DNA of 64,000 nt. Source: Bin5 sp965204705 (GTDB taxonomy: Bacteria; Chloroflexota; Anaerolineae; Caldilineales; Caldilineaceae). Within the stretch, counting starts at the first letter, position 1; every line of letters starts with the position of its first letter. A model generated the notes under the pieces. The model saw nothing but the letters and a program-made list of their open reading frames with translations, was not told where the DNA came from and searched no databases. Location of the stretch: the NCBI GenBank assembly GCA_965204705.1, contig OZ242006.1:4092001-4156000 (forward strand). The letters are read 5' to 3'. A program made the translations under genes and the position numbers. Below, in pieces: positions 16,337 through 25,701 of the stretch.

Positions 16337-17737
16337 TTACGCGCCTGTACTCAGGATCCGGTTCGTGATTCCGTCAGCCTTGCTCGCCATGCTGTCCAGC
16401 GCATCCTGGTCCTCGCGCAGGCCGAAGAGCGCCATCTCAGTGAACGGGCTCCAAATGTTAATCGCCATTTCACGGTAGCCGACATGGTCGTAGCCGACAT
16501 CGCGTCCGGACCCGGCGTATTCGAGGAACGCCGTATCCCGGATCAGCGGCTCATCCTGGAGCCAGGCCAGATTCTCGTTAAAGGACTTGATGGCCGTGAG
16601 GAAGAACTGCGGGAACTTGCCTTCGTCGTCGATAGCGTTATGCAGAGCTTCCTGGCTTTCGGCGCGGGAGTAAACCTCCAGCAGTGCCAGGGCTGCCTCC
16701 TGCACCTCGCTCTCAGTGTAGACGCTGATGACATGGTTGGCGTTGGCCAGCCCGATGCGCTCTCCGCCGGCATTGCGGGAGATCGGAGCGCCAATTCCCA
16801 TCAGGTCTGCGTTCTCGGGTTTGCGCAGGCGCATGTTGGGCACCCACCACGGTCCCTGAATCTCCATGGCGGTGAAACCTTCCACCGTCGGCCAGGTGCC
16901 GGGCGGCAGCGTCAGCCCTTCCAGCGGGTTGATGTTGTGGACGCGCTTCAGGTCGAGGTTCCAGGAGAAAGCCTCGGCGAACTCTGGGGCGTTAACGGTG
17001 CACTTGCCGGTCAGCGGATCGCTCTGGTCGAACTCGCCGCCGCCATTCTGGTAAGCGTTGACGGTCATCTGCTCCCAGTCCCACGTCTTGCCCATCCGCA
17101 TGCCGGCGCGGGTGATGTTGCCGTCGCCGTCGCGCTCGGTCAGCTTCAACTGCGCATCCAGCAGATCGTCCCAGTTGTCAGGGAAGTTGTCCGCGTCGAG
17201 TCCGGCTGCGTCGAAGAAGTCCTTGCGGTAGATATACATCTTGGTGCCGCAAAGGGCGGGGTAGCCGATCAGGTCGCCGCCGACAGTGCAGATGTTGCGG
17301 AAACCGTCAATCATATCGTCCCACTGGCCCCACTCCTTGACATGGTCCTGGAGGGGAAGGCAGTAACCGGCATGTGACAGGCTGCCGCGACCGGCGAAAT
17401 TGGCAAACAGGTCGGCAGGCTCGCCGGCCATCCGGGACGTGAACATCTTGGGCACCAATTCGGTGTTGGTGACAAAAGTGAATTCAACGTCCCAGCCGGG
17501 ATTTTCTTCCTGGAAGACGGGGAATACCTTGTCGATCAGGGTAGCGCCAATTGGATGCTCGGCGTTGTAGTTATCCCACCAGCGCACCGTTTTGCGCATG
17601 GCACCCTGGGCCGGTTCGGCGTCGCCGCCGGCAGGCGCAGCAGCCGGCGGGGCTACACAGGCAGCCATCAGCGTTGCACCGGCGGCCGCGCCGGTCAACT
17701 TGAGCATATCGCGTCGCGAATACTTTTTCGACATCAT
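16337..17737 (-). CDS. ABC sugar-binding lipoprotein, family 1
   Basis: A 466-residue extracellular solute-binding protein. The N-terminus combines a Tat-like motif (SRRDMLK, residues 7-13) with a lipobox MAAC near residue 26, so it is probably exported folded and lipid-anchored. The body carries the usual sugar-binder features: FTSRMAGEPADLFANFAGRG-type hinge and aromatic-rich ligand segments. It is the first gene of a minus-strand operon (binding protein, two permeases, BNR protein, Gfo/Idh/MocA oxidoreductase). AGAGGAGA precedes the paired ATG codons at 17737/17734. The ligand is unknown; co-location with a sialidase-superfamily protein suggests an oligosaccharide. Confidence 0.92.
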   Translation of the reverse strand: MMSKKYSRRDMLKLTGAAAGATLMAACVAPPAAAPAGGDAEPAQGAMRKTVRWWDNYNAEHPIGATLIDKVFPVFQEENPGWDVEFTFVTNTELVPKMFTSRMAGEPADLFANFAGRGSLSHAGYCLPLQDHVKEWGQWDDMIDGFRNICTVGGDLIGYPALCGTKMYIYRKDFFDAAGLDADNFPDNWDDLLDAQLKLTERDGDGNITRAGMRMGKTWDWEQMTVNAYQNGGGEFDQSDPLTGKCTVNAPEFAEAFSWNLDLKRVHNINPLEGLTLPPGTWPTVEGFTAMEIQGPWWVPNMRLRKPENADLMGIGAPISRNAGGERIGLANANHVISVYTESEVQEAALALLEVYSRAESQEALHNAIDDEGKFPQFFLTAIKSFNENLAWLQDEPLIRDTAFLEYAGSGRDVGYDHVGYREMAINIWSPFTEMALFGLREDQDALDSMASKADGITNRILSTGA

Positions 17738-17928
17738 AGTGAATTGAGTCTCCTCTAAATTAGGAAAAAACGGGAAGGTTTATGGGTTCTTCAGGCTACC
17801 CCGCCGCCAACTACAGCAACGTGGTTGCGAAGACGAAGCAGATCGACATGCACCTTGATTACCAGGCGCCACGATTCAGTTCATTGCGCGGGCTACCACC
17901 CCCTTATGCAGGACATCAGCGTCACTTG

Positions 17929-17940
17929 TTGAGCGCTCAA
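17929..17940. promoter_or_regulatory. Candidate operator palindrome TTGAGCGCTCAA
   Basis: A perfect 12-bp palindrome with the central GAGCGCTC typical of LacI/GalR-family operators. It lies about 190 nt upstream of the sugar-binding-protein gene and about 100 nt downstream of the predicted transcription start. No LacI-family regulator is encoded in the window. Confidence 0.45.
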
Positions 17941-18042
17941 TGCGCATGGAATTTGGTACGGAGAAAAGGGAACTTCCCGCTGGTTATATAGACCGAGAAT
18001 GTGCCATTGGGAGATGCGGGCCGTTTCCAGTCCACTGGACGC

Positions 18043-18071
18043 AGTATGCTCCATTTTTTTGCCTATGTCAA
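18043..18071 (-). promoter_or_regulatory. Sigma70-type promoter of the 17.7-12.0 kb sugar operon
   Basis: On the minus strand TTGACA (18066-18071) and CATACT (18043-18048) are 17 bp apart, with a run of seven A in the spacer. Transcription would start near 18036. Confidence 0.7.
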
Positions 18072-18138
18072 GAAATGAGACGAGGCGCGCCGGCCCCCAA
18101 ACTACGTGCACCGATTCCATCTCAGGCTGAATTCAGCA

Positions 18139-20919
18139 CTACTCCAGACCGCCCAATTTTATGGCTTCATAGATGCGCAGCTGGCGCAACTGCCCAATCA
18201 CAATCGACAGCGTGACAGTCACCATTACGGCGAAAGCGATGTAGATCTTCACAGCCTGCCCCCAGGCCGGGGCAACCACAAACGGCGGCGTCGAGCCGTG
18301 TACAGCCGTTCCAATCTGGAGCAAGGGTACGAAGAGCGCCGCGGTCAGCGCGCCGATCAGTGTACCGCCTACAGCAGCCAGCATCACGAGGAACAGTTTT
18401 TCGAAGACGACGACGGCGGTAATCTGAACCGTCGACAGCCCTATTGCCCTCAGCAGGCCGAACTGCAGAATGCGTTGCCGCAATGCGAAGAGCGCGTGCA
18501 GCAGAAACGCCAGCCCGGAGATGACCGTCGCGACGACAAACCCCAGCGAAAGGATGCCAAACAGGGCCGTGCGCTGCGGGTCGGTGCGCCAGACAGCGGT
18601 CTCCCGGCGGCTGTCGGTCGCGGCGGTGATGATGAAGCCGCGGGCGCGCAGTGATTCCAGGATCGCAGCCGGGCGGGCGGCTTCGTCGAGCTGCATCCAG
18701 ATGTCGTATGGTCGTGTACCGATGGTGCGATAGATATGTTCCAGGTTACCAACGAAGAAGTGTCCATCCTCAGGATACAGCGTGGGGAAATAGTTGAGGA
18801 CGCCGGCAATGGTGAAGTTGATGGGCCGGCTGATGCCTTCGACGAAGACGGAAAGGTCATTCCCCACCTGCAGGCCGGTCTCCTCGATGAAGCTGCGGCT
18901 GACGAGAACACCCCTTGAATCGAGCGCAAGTCTGTTGGTCAGCCCGCCCAGGGACTCCTGGGAAAAATCATTCCGCCACCAGCCGGACCGGCCGAACTCC
19001 GCCCGGTCGATCCCAAGCACTGTGGCTTCCACGTTGCCTTCGAAGCCGTCGGCGAAGACCGGCATCCGCAGCACGCGGGTCGCGGCCTCAACACCGGGGA
19101 TCGACTTGACCACGGCGAACGGAGGATAGCGCCAGCGTTGCTCAGCAGCGCCTCCCGCCTGCTCCCACTGCACCTGGATGACCAGGTCGGAGCCGACAGC
19201 GTAGCGGACCACGTCGGCGTAGTGTTTATCGAGCGTACCGGCAAAGGTTGCGCTGAAAAAGCCCAGCGCCACGGTAAATATCAGCAGAAAGAGAAGAGGA
19301 CGGTTGCTGCCGGAACGCCGCGAGATCTGTGTAATCGCCAGCCATAGCGGAACACTGATGAAGCGGCTGGCGGCCCGACCGAGCAGTCCGACGATGGCTG
19401 GAAGCCCGCGCAGCGAAACAAGTGCCACAGCCGCAACAAAAACGGTTGGCGCCAGGAGGAAGAGGGGATCGACGAATGTCCCTTGCGTAACCTGGAAAAT
19501 CTGGTCCTGTTGCCGCAGTCGCCAGTAGGCGTAGAGCACGCCGGCGAGAAAGAGCAGTTCGAAGGGGATCCAGACCCCGCGCCGGGCGCGGCTATGGAAC
19601 TCCTCGCGCGCCGTCTTACGCTGCTGGGTAATGACGGTGCGTCTGGCCGCAGCGGCGGCCGAAAGTAGGGTCGCGCCGACGCCCAGTGCCGCCGCAAAGC
19701 CGGCGTACAGAGCTACCTGGGTTGAAAAAGAGAGGTCCAGGAGCGGCCTGGCCGCAAAAGTCAGGAATCGGTAGACCTGGCCCATGCCCTGGGCGACCGC
19801 GCTGGCTGCCAGCAGCCCTGCGGTCAAGCACAGCGCGCCCACGATGAACATTTCCAGGAGATAGAGCCCTACGATCTGCATGCTGGACGCGCCGCGGCTC
19901 TTGAGCGTTACGATATCGCTCTCTTCTGAAGCCACCATTATGTCGGACGAGATGAAGGTGTATAGCAGAAGCGCGAGCAGGACAGGCAGACTTAACAGAA
20001 ACAGGAAGGTGCGCAGCGCGGCAGCCCGGTCGGCGTACCTTTGCAGTAGTTCATAAGCTGGCGCAGTCAGTTCGACGTGTGAGAGGATTCCCGACGTTCT
20101 GGACTGTATGCGGGTAATGGCCCCCAGCATAGGCGCTACTTTGTCGACCCTGAGCTCGGCATCGTCAAGAAGCAGAAACCAGGCATATCTGCGAACATTC
20201 TCGCCCAGAGTCGGCGCCACGCGCCCCATAAAGTCAGCTTCGGACACGAAAAAATAGAAGGCGAATGCATCCGGCTCCTCAAACCAGAAGCCGCGATCGG
20301 TGTCGGACGGCCGCCATACGCCTTTGACCTGCACCTCGACGGGGGCGACGATTTCGGGATCATCGAGTCCGAAAAGAATAGTGTCGCCGACACTAACCTC
20401 GTGGTCGTAATAGAATCGTTCGCTGACCAACGCGGGAATGGCTTTGCCGCCTGCGGCCGGGTCCTCAAGGCCCAAGGATTCGCCCAGCACGATTTCCACG
20501 TGGTCTTCGAGACCGGTTAGAAAGGCCAGCCCAGCCGACTGATACTGGCGCAGGTCTTCGGGCTGATCTTTGTCGGATTCTGCCAGAAAACTGAGGACGC
20601 GCGTCGAGCCGTAGCGGGTCATGCGAGTGAGCGGCAGGCCCGGCAGTTCCGTTGCCTGTTGACGCATGAAGTCGTCGGCCCGCCGGTACTGTTCGAGCGG
20701 TGTCGAACTCGAAAAGGGCACGCGATGGACGAGGAGCAGGCTGGAAAGAGGGAGTTCCGATTCGAGCGTACTTAGTTCGCTGCGGAGAAATCTGTCCAAC
20801 GAGGCCGTTGTGAAGAGTGGAATTGCCGCGATCAGCGCAACGGTGATAACCAAGCCGACAACCACGAAGGACATTGGCTGCCACTTGCTCAGATTGCGCC
20901 GCAGCGCCAGTTCCATCAT
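18139..20919 (-). CDS. FtsX-type ABC transporter permease, large
   Basis: A 926-residue membrane protein of the MacB/FtsX-like permease class. One helix at residues about 17-38 is followed by a long extracytoplasmic domain (40-300), then a helical block around 305-565 (segments include FLFLLSLPVLLALLLYTFI and LLFLLIFTVALGFFSATFAG), a second extracytoplasmic domain (about 570-790), and three C-terminal helices in the order typical of FtsX domains. Such permeases usually work with a MacB-like ATPase in lipid, lipoprotein or peptide transport, but none is encoded nearby. It follows the M24 peptidase gene by 52 nt on the same strand. Confidence 0.85.
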   Translation of the reverse strand: MMELALRRNLSKWQPMSFVVVGLVITVALIAAIPLFTTASLDRFLRSELSTLESELPLSSLLLVHRVPFSSSTPLEQYRRADDFMRQQATELPGLPLTRMTRYGSTRVLSFLAESDKDQPEDLRQYQSAGLAFLTGLEDHVEIVLGESLGLEDPAAGGKAIPALVSERFYYDHEVSVGDTILFGLDDPEIVAPVEVQVKGVWRPSDTDRGFWFEEPDAFAFYFFVSEADFMGRVAPTLGENVRRYAWFLLLDDAELRVDKVAPMLGAITRIQSRTSGILSHVELTAPAYELLQRYADRAAALRTFLFLLSLPVLLALLLYTFISSDIMVASEESDIVTLKSRGASSMQIVGLYLLEMFIVGALCLTAGLLAASAVAQGMGQVYRFLTFAARPLLDLSFSTQVALYAGFAAALGVGATLLSAAAAARRTVITQQRKTAREEFHSRARRGVWIPFELLFLAGVLYAYWRLRQQDQIFQVTQGTFVDPLFLLAPTVFVAAVALVSLRGLPAIVGLLGRAASRFISVPLWLAITQISRRSGSNRPLLFLLIFTVALGFFSATFAGTLDKHYADVVRYAVGSDLVIQVQWEQAGGAAEQRWRYPPFAVVKSIPGVEAATRVLRMPVFADGFEGNVEATVLGIDRAEFGRSGWWRNDFSQESLGGLTNRLALDSRGVLVSRSFIEETGLQVGNDLSVFVEGISRPINFTIAGVLNYFPTLYPEDGHFFVGNLEHIYRTIGTRPYDIWMQLDEAARPAAILESLRARGFIITAATDSRRETAVWRTDPQRTALFGILSLGFVVATVISGLAFLLHALFALRQRILQFGLLRAIGLSTVQITAVVVFEKLFLVMLAAVGGTLIGALTAALFVPLLQIGTAVHGSTPPFVVAPAWGQAVKIYIAFAVMVTVTLSIVIGQLRQLRIYEAIKLGGLE

Positions 20920-20971
20920 AGCGAATCACCGGTTTTGAGGGTCCGCGGCTGGTGCAGTTTGCGGCCGCCGC

Positions 20972-22219
20972 TCACTGGCCAATGACTATGGGCCGCCGCC
21001 TATGCTGTTCAACGAGGGGCCGGCTCCCCTGCGGGGTCACAACATACGACTGCTCAATATGCAGCGATCCGACGCCCGGCATGAAGAGCGGGGCCTCCAG
21101 ATTGAGGACCATATCCGCCTCCAAAGTGAGGTCCGACGGCAGGTCCACACAGTCGTCCTTGACGCGCAGCCCGTTGTCGGGGACGAGGACCGGGTAATCG
21201 CGCACCTCCAGGCCGACCCCGTGCCCATGCGGGAATGAGGCCGTGATGCCGCGTTCGTGCAGCGTCTGCACCATCGCGTCAGCTGCCGCAGACGCCTTTG
21301 CGCCGGGCCGGAGCGCCGCCTCGCCGGCGTCCATGCAGGCGCGCAAAGCGGCGAAGCGCTCGCTCAACGCCGCCGGCAGCTCTTGCATCGCAAGGGTCGT
21401 GCCGCTGTCGGAAAAGCACTGCCGGTAGATGCAGCCGAAGTCGACGTAGAGAACGTCATCATCAGCCAGCTGGTAGCTGGTTTCGGTCGTCATGCCCAGG
21501 CCGCGCACGCCGAAGGCAAAGTGATCAAAGTCGGCGCCCAGTTCCGCCGCTTTGGCCCGGTAGTGGGCCGCCATCTCTGAAACGGGCAGGCCGGGGCGGG
21601 CCAAGGCCAGCGACTCCATCGCCGCCTGCTCGTTGATTTCTGCTGAACGGGTCAATAGTTCGATCTCTTCTTCACTCTTTACCATGCGGATCATGCGGAT
21701 CAGGTCGGCACAGTTCTTGAGCGATGCACCGGGCAGCGCCCGACTGATGAGAGCATTCGTTTCCGGCGGCAGTCCTTCCATCTCCAGGCCGATGCGCGCG
21801 CCGGTCAGCCCGCGTTGCTTCAGGATGTTCAGCAGCGCATCGGTCGCGGTATCGTTGCCATGTTGGGCATGGAGCAGGTCCTGGAAACGGAGCAGCGGCT
21901 GCGGCAGTTCGCCCGCCGGCAAGGAGTCGTCGAGGCCGGCGCTGCCGAAGATGTGGAAGTCCTGCACCCACAGCTCCTCGGCGTTGACGGCAAAGAGCGG
22001 GTTGACGACCAGGGCAGGATCGCCCTCCATCGGGAAGACGGCATAAGCCTGGGCCAGGTTTGAGGACGCCCCCGGCACCATCATATATTCCTTGAACAGG
22101 GGATCGATCCAGCAGAAGTAGTCGGTGAAGTAGGTGATATTTACGGGCGACGTAGCGACCAGTACATCCAGCTCGTATTCCCGCATATAGCTGATAGCGC
22201 GTTCGCGATGAAAAAGCAT
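20972..22219 (-). CDS. M24-family metallopeptidase (Xaa-Pro aminopeptidase/creatinase-like)
   Basis: A 415-residue pita-bread-fold enzyme with an N-terminal creatinase-like domain (about 1-150) and a C-terminal catalytic domain. Probable metal ligands are visible in order: D in LYVDFG and D in FSDSGTT (about 265-277), H in FPHGHGVGLEV (about 335-345), E in LEAPL and E in HIEQSYVV (about 370-395). It cleaves N-terminal residues before proline or acts on small amides; the substrate is not evident. It lies 37 nt after the SDR gene and before the FtsX-like permease. Confidence 0.9.
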   Translation of the reverse strand: MLFHRERAISYMREYELDVLVATSPVNITYFTDYFCWIDPLFKEYMMVPGASSNLAQAYAVFPMEGDPALVVNPLFAVNAEELWVQDFHIFGSAGLDDSLPAGELPQPLLRFQDLLHAQHGNDTATDALLNILKQRGLTGARIGLEMEGLPPETNALISRALPGASLKNCADLIRMIRMVKSEEEIELLTRSAEINEQAAMESLALARPGLPVSEMAAHYRAKAAELGADFDHFAFGVRGLGMTTETSYQLADDDVLYVDFGCIYRQCFSDSGTTLAMQELPAALSERFAALRACMDAGEAALRPGAKASAAADAMVQTLHERGITASFPHGHGVGLEVRDYPVLVPDNGLRVKDDCVDLPSDLTLEADMVLNLEAPLFMPGVGSLHIEQSYVVTPQGSRPLVEQHRRRPIVIGQ

Positions 22220-22256
22220 GGTCCTTCCTCCTGCTGTGGTCCGCGATCACCGATTC

Positions 22257-23087
22257 TCAGAGGCCGGCTACGTATCCCTGCCCCCACTGTTCCTGGCGCG
22301 TATCGCGAAAATCACCTGAGAGGGGCATGATCGCCAGCATACCGCCATCGATCACTATCGTCTGGCCGACGATGTAGCGGCTCTCGTCCGACGCCAGAAA
22401 GAGTGCGAGTTTGCCGATGTCATGGGGCGCGCCGATCACACCGGCCGGAATGGTGGCGCCCGCTTCCTGCTGGTCGAATTCGCCCAGCACTTTGAGATGA
22501 TTCTCGACCAGTATCCAGCCCGGCGCGATAGCATTGACGCGCACGCCCCTGGTCGCCAGTTCGAGTGCGAGGACGCGTGTGAAGCCCACAATTGCGGCCT
22601 TGGTGCCGGCGTAAATCGTGTGCTCGGTCATGCCGGCGAAGGCGTGCACCGAGGTCAGGTTGATGACGGCGCCGCCGCCCTGCTCGATCATGGTCGGGAC
22701 CGCGGCCTGGGTCAAAAAGTACATGCCGCGGATGTTCACATTGTAGAGCGTGTCGAACTGTTCCGGCGTCACGTCGAGAAACGGCCTGTTCATGGTGATG
22801 CCGGCGTTGTTTACGAGGACGTCAATCCCACCGAGGAAATCGAGCGCTTGATCAGCCAGCCCTCTTACCTGGTCGATATCGGCCAAATCGGCCTGGAAGA
22901 CCTCAGCTGTGCCCCCGGCAGTTCGGATCTCCTCGACGGCGCTGGCGGCTCCGTCCGCGCTGTGCGCGTAGTGCAGAACGACCGCGGCCCCCTCGCGGGC
23001 GAACTCCAGGGCAACGCCGCGGCCGATACCGGTGCCGGAGCCGGTTACGAGTACGCGTTTGCCCTCCATTCTCCGCGTAAGCGTCAT
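22257..23087 (-). CDS. Short-chain dehydrogenase/reductase
   Basis: A 276-residue classical SDR. Cofactor motif TGSGTGIG (residues 16-23), NNAG (about 92-95), catalytic serine in LTSVHA (about 145) and YAGTK for the Tyr and Lys pair (about 158-162), then the PGW and VIDGG motifs. It probably reduces or oxidises a sugar, polyol or hydroxy acid with NAD(P). It is the first gene of a three-gene minus-strand group (SDR, M24 peptidase, FtsX-like permease). Confidence 0.92.
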   Translation of the reverse strand: MTLTRRMEGKRVLVTGSGTGIGRGVALEFAREGAAVVLHYAHSADGAASAVEEIRTAGGTAEVFQADLADIDQVRGLADQALDFLGGIDVLVNNAGITMNRPFLDVTPEQFDTLYNVNIRGMYFLTQAAVPTMIEQGGGAVINLTSVHAFAGMTEHTIYAGTKAAIVGFTRVLALELATRGVRVNAIAPGWILVENHLKVLGEFDQQEAGATIPAGVIGAPHDIGKLALFLASDESRYIVGQTIVIDGGMLAIMPLSGDFRDTRQEQWGQGYVAGL

Positions 23088-23408
23088 CTTCTGTTCTCCC
23101 TGGTGCGCGGATGGTGATGAACCTCAGTGGATTGTGATGTGTGGATTTGGGGATAGTATACACGAGGTACGACATTGCGCTAACCGCCGACCGGTGGCGG
23201 AAACTGGAGATTGACCAACTGCGCGTACTCTTCTATGATGGCCCTGCCATAACGAGATTCTCCTCTCAAGCAACCGCGCGTCAGGCAACCACGCTTCATC
23301 TGGACGCGCTCTACCGATAACGCGACCGGTTCTCAGCCTCGAGCTCACCAGCGATATGCGCTGGCAGTTCCCAGGTCGAAACTCATCTCCATGCGAAAGG
23401 CAGCTGAC
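23088..23408. other. Divergent intergenic region
   Basis: About 320 bp between the minus-strand SDR and the plus-strand isomerase-like gene. On the minus strand a perfect -10 box TATACT (23155-23160) has only a weak partner TTAGCG (23178-23183) at 17 bp. I see no gene or clear operator here. Confidence 0.4.
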
Positions 23409-24419
23409 ATGAAACTCGGCATGAACACCTTCTTTATCAATATGTTGGAATTCGAAGAGGGTCTGCAATTCTGCCGGGACCAGGGCGTACGGGCTGTCGA
23501 GGTGGCTGCAGCCGGCCCTGCTGCCAAGCAGTACTGCGATGTCGACAGGCTGCTGGAAAATCAGGGCGAATTGGAGCGCTGGCTGGACATCTACGCCGCG
23601 CATGGCCTTGAGATTTACTCGTTCGCCGGTCACGGCACGCCCCTGGTGCCCGACCGCCGTATTGCACAGGAATATTCGAGGCAATTTCGCAATACGTGCG
23701 CGCTTATGCAGCGGGTCGGCTGCACCCGTCTGGTCGTGGTGGCCGGTCTGCCCGAGGGGGCCGAGGGAGATAGTCTACCGGCCTGGATCGTCAACACTGA
23801 TCTGCCCTTCCTGCGCGACGCCCTCGAGTGGCAGTGGGAGCAGCGGCTGCTCCCCTACTGGAAAGAGCATGGCCGGATCGCGGCCGACCACGGGGTGACA
23901 CTCTGCTTCGAAATGCAGATCAACGACATGATTCACAGTCCGGTCAAACTGCGCCGCCTGCGCGACGAACTGGGCCCGGTGGTGGCCTGCAACTATGACA
24001 TCTCACACATGTGGGTGCAGGGGATCGACCCGCTGGCAGCTATCCACGAGTTGGGTGACCTCATCCAGGCCGTTCATCTCAAGGATACCCTGATCCACGA
24101 ACCGAATGTGCGGCTGCGCGGCTACTTCGACTCGACCGACCTCAAGCACTACCAGGATCGTTCGTGGACGTTCACGATTCCGGGCTGGGGCCACGACGCC
24201 CGCACCTGGCGCGAAGTCATTTCGACGTTGCGCTTTGTCGGCTATGACGGCATCCTGACCCTGGAAATGGAGAGCGAGTATATCGAGATCAAAGAGGGGC
24301 TGGAAAAGGCGGCCGCCTTCATCAGGCCAATGCTGCTGGAGAAGCCGGTCGGCCCGGCCTGGTGGCAGATCGCCGCAGTGCATGAGCTTTGGAAGGAGAC
24401 GAAGGAGGAGGGAAACTGA
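23409..24419 (+). CDS. Sugar phosphate isomerase/epimerase-like TIM-barrel protein
   Basis: About 336 residues of the AP-endonuclease-2/xylose-isomerase-like barrel family. Probable divalent-metal ligands are E in CFEMQIND (about 178), D and H in YDISHMW (about 203-207), H in VHLKD (about 227) and E in LEMESEY (about 290). ATG 23409 (MKLGMNTFF) is preferred over ATG 23391 because AAAGG precedes it. Proteins of this type isomerise or epimerise keto-sugars or inositol derivatives. It heads a plus-strand group with an extended SDR and an amidohydrolase. Confidence 0.87.
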   Translation: MKLGMNTFFINMLEFEEGLQFCRDQGVRAVEVAAAGPAAKQYCDVDRLLENQGELERWLDIYAAHGLEIYSFAGHGTPLVPDRRIAQEYSRQFRNTCALMQRVGCTRLVVVAGLPEGAEGDSLPAWIVNTDLPFLRDALEWQWEQRLLPYWKEHGRIAADHGVTLCFEMQINDMIHSPVKLRRLRDELGPVVACNYDISHMWVQGIDPLAAIHELGDLIQAVHLKDTLIHEPNVRLRGYFDSTDLKHYQDRSWTFTIPGWGHDARTWREVISTLRFVGYDGILTLEMESEYIEIKEGLEKAAAFIRPMLLEKPVGPAWWQIAAVHELWKETKEEGN

Positions 24420-24714
24420 ACCCAGCAAGGGTCCATTTGCCCTCCAGGGTCAGGCGAGCGCAGTTGTCTGTCCCCTAGCTCATCTGTACTCTCCCTTTTC
24501 CTTTGGGCGGTCGGGCCTTCGGCCCTCCCTTGTGCGGGGGGAGTCCCCCCGCAACGCCCCCCTTCAAAACCAAGCCTCAGCGACCGTGCGGGTTCATTCC
24601 ACCCATGCGCCTCAACCAAGGTGGCGGCCGCCAGCCAATATAAGCTGAGATAGCCTGAATGGCTGCGACGATGAACAGCCGGCCAGGACAGGCCCGTTTG
24701 AAAGGCAGACATTT
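24420..24714. other. Intergenic region with a solo core repeat
   Basis: A 295-bp gap with no coding signal. It contains the 56-bp core repeat at 24507-24562 without the terminal inverted repeats seen in the full elements. Confidence 0.6.
24507..24562 (-). repeat. 56-bp palindromic core repeat, solo copy
   Basis: Minus-strand copy of the core at 8803-8858, differing in the hairpin centre (ACT for AAT). Both internal palindromes are intact. No TIR-like sequence flanks it, so it is either a decayed element or an independently mobile or conserved module. Confidence 0.85.
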
Positions 24715-25701
24715 ATGAAAATCCTCGTGACCGGCGGTAGCGGCACGATCGACGGATTTGTCCTGAGGGAGCTGCTCCGGGCCGGTCATTCCGTGACCAG
24801 CTTCAGTCGCACTGCGCCGCGTGTAGACGAAGCAGGTTTCGTCAAGGGCGACTTAATGGAACCCGGCCAGCTTGCCGCTGCGTGCCACGAACAGGACGCC
24901 GTGATCCATCTTGCCGCCGTGCCCGGGCCGGGACGGGCGACGCCGGCGCAACTGCTCAACGTCAACGTGATCGGCACCGTAAATGTCCTTGAAGCCGCTG
25001 TCCATGCCGACATCGACAAGTTCGTGTTTGCCTCCTCCGGCGCGGCCACAGGCTTCTCCTTCCAGAAACAGGAGTTCCTGCCGCGCTACCTCCCGATCGA
25101 CGAAGAGCATCCCTGCGAGCCGCAGGACGAATACGGCCTGAGCAAGCTGCTGGCCGAACTGACCTGCAAGCGGTACAGCGATGCATTCGGCATCCGGACC
25201 ATCTGCCTGCGCATCAACAACAACTGGTATCTCGAGCGCGCCAGCGCCGAAGTGGCGGTGCGCTCCGGCTGGGCGCAGCAGTTCACGGTCGAGGAGCTAT
25301 GGTCCAATCGCTATATCAAGACAATAGAGGACGCCGAAGGCGACTGGCCGACGCCGGGTCCGCCGGCGCCGCGCAAACTACTGTGGGCCTTTACCGACGC
25401 CCGCGATGCCGCGCAGGCCTTCCGCCTGGCAGTTGAAAACGACACGATCAAGCATGAAGTGTTCCTCATCAACGGACGCGACACCTGCTCCAAAGAATTG
25501 ACACCGGTGCTCATCGACCAGTTGCAGCGTTCACTCGGAGAAGAAGAAGCAGACCAAACTGTTCCCGAAATACCCATCCGCTCGCCGTTGGAAGGCCATG
25601 CCTCACTTTGGTCGCACGCAAAGGCGACCCGGCTGTTGGGTTATCAGCCCAGATACACTTGGCGGCAGAGCGACTTTCATTCCTGGATGGAGAAAAGATG
25701 A
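24715..25701 (+). CDS. NAD-dependent epimerase/dehydratase (extended SDR)
   Basis: A 328-residue extended SDR. The N-terminal motif is ILVTGGSGTIDGFVLREL: the usual third glycine of GxxGxxG is replaced by Asp (residue about 13). The NVIGTVNVLEAA segment (about 84-95) and the catalytic YGLSK (about 142-146) are present, and the C-terminal half has substrate-domain features such as TDARDAAQAFRLAVE. It would act on a sugar, free or nucleotide-linked. Its stop overlaps the start of the next gene (ATGA), so the two are translationally coupled. Confidence 0.87.
   Translation: MKILVTGGSGTIDGFVLRELLRAGHSVTSFSRTAPRVDEAGFVKGDLMEPGQLAAACHEQDAVIHLAAVPGPGRATPAQLLNVNVIGTVNVLEAAVHADIDKFVFASSGAATGFSFQKQEFLPRYLPIDEEHPCEPQDEYGLSKLLAELTCKRYSDAFGIRTICLRINNNWYLERASAEVAVRSGWAQQFTVEELWSNRYIKTIEDAEGDWPTPGPPAPRKLLWAFTDARDAAQAFRLAVENDTIKHEVFLINGRDTCSKELTPVLIDQLQRSLGEEEADQTVPEIPIRSPLEGHASLWSHAKATRLLGYQPRYTWRQSDFHSWMEKR

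Larger units (their letters stand above)
17738..18138. other. 401-bp gap holding promoter and palindrome of the sugar operon
   Basis: No gene is seen here. It contains the minus-strand promoter at 18043-18071, the 12-bp palindrome at 17929-17940, and a near-palindrome GGTTATATAGACC around 17981-17995. The leader from the promoter to the first gene would be about 300 nt. Confidence 0.6.
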
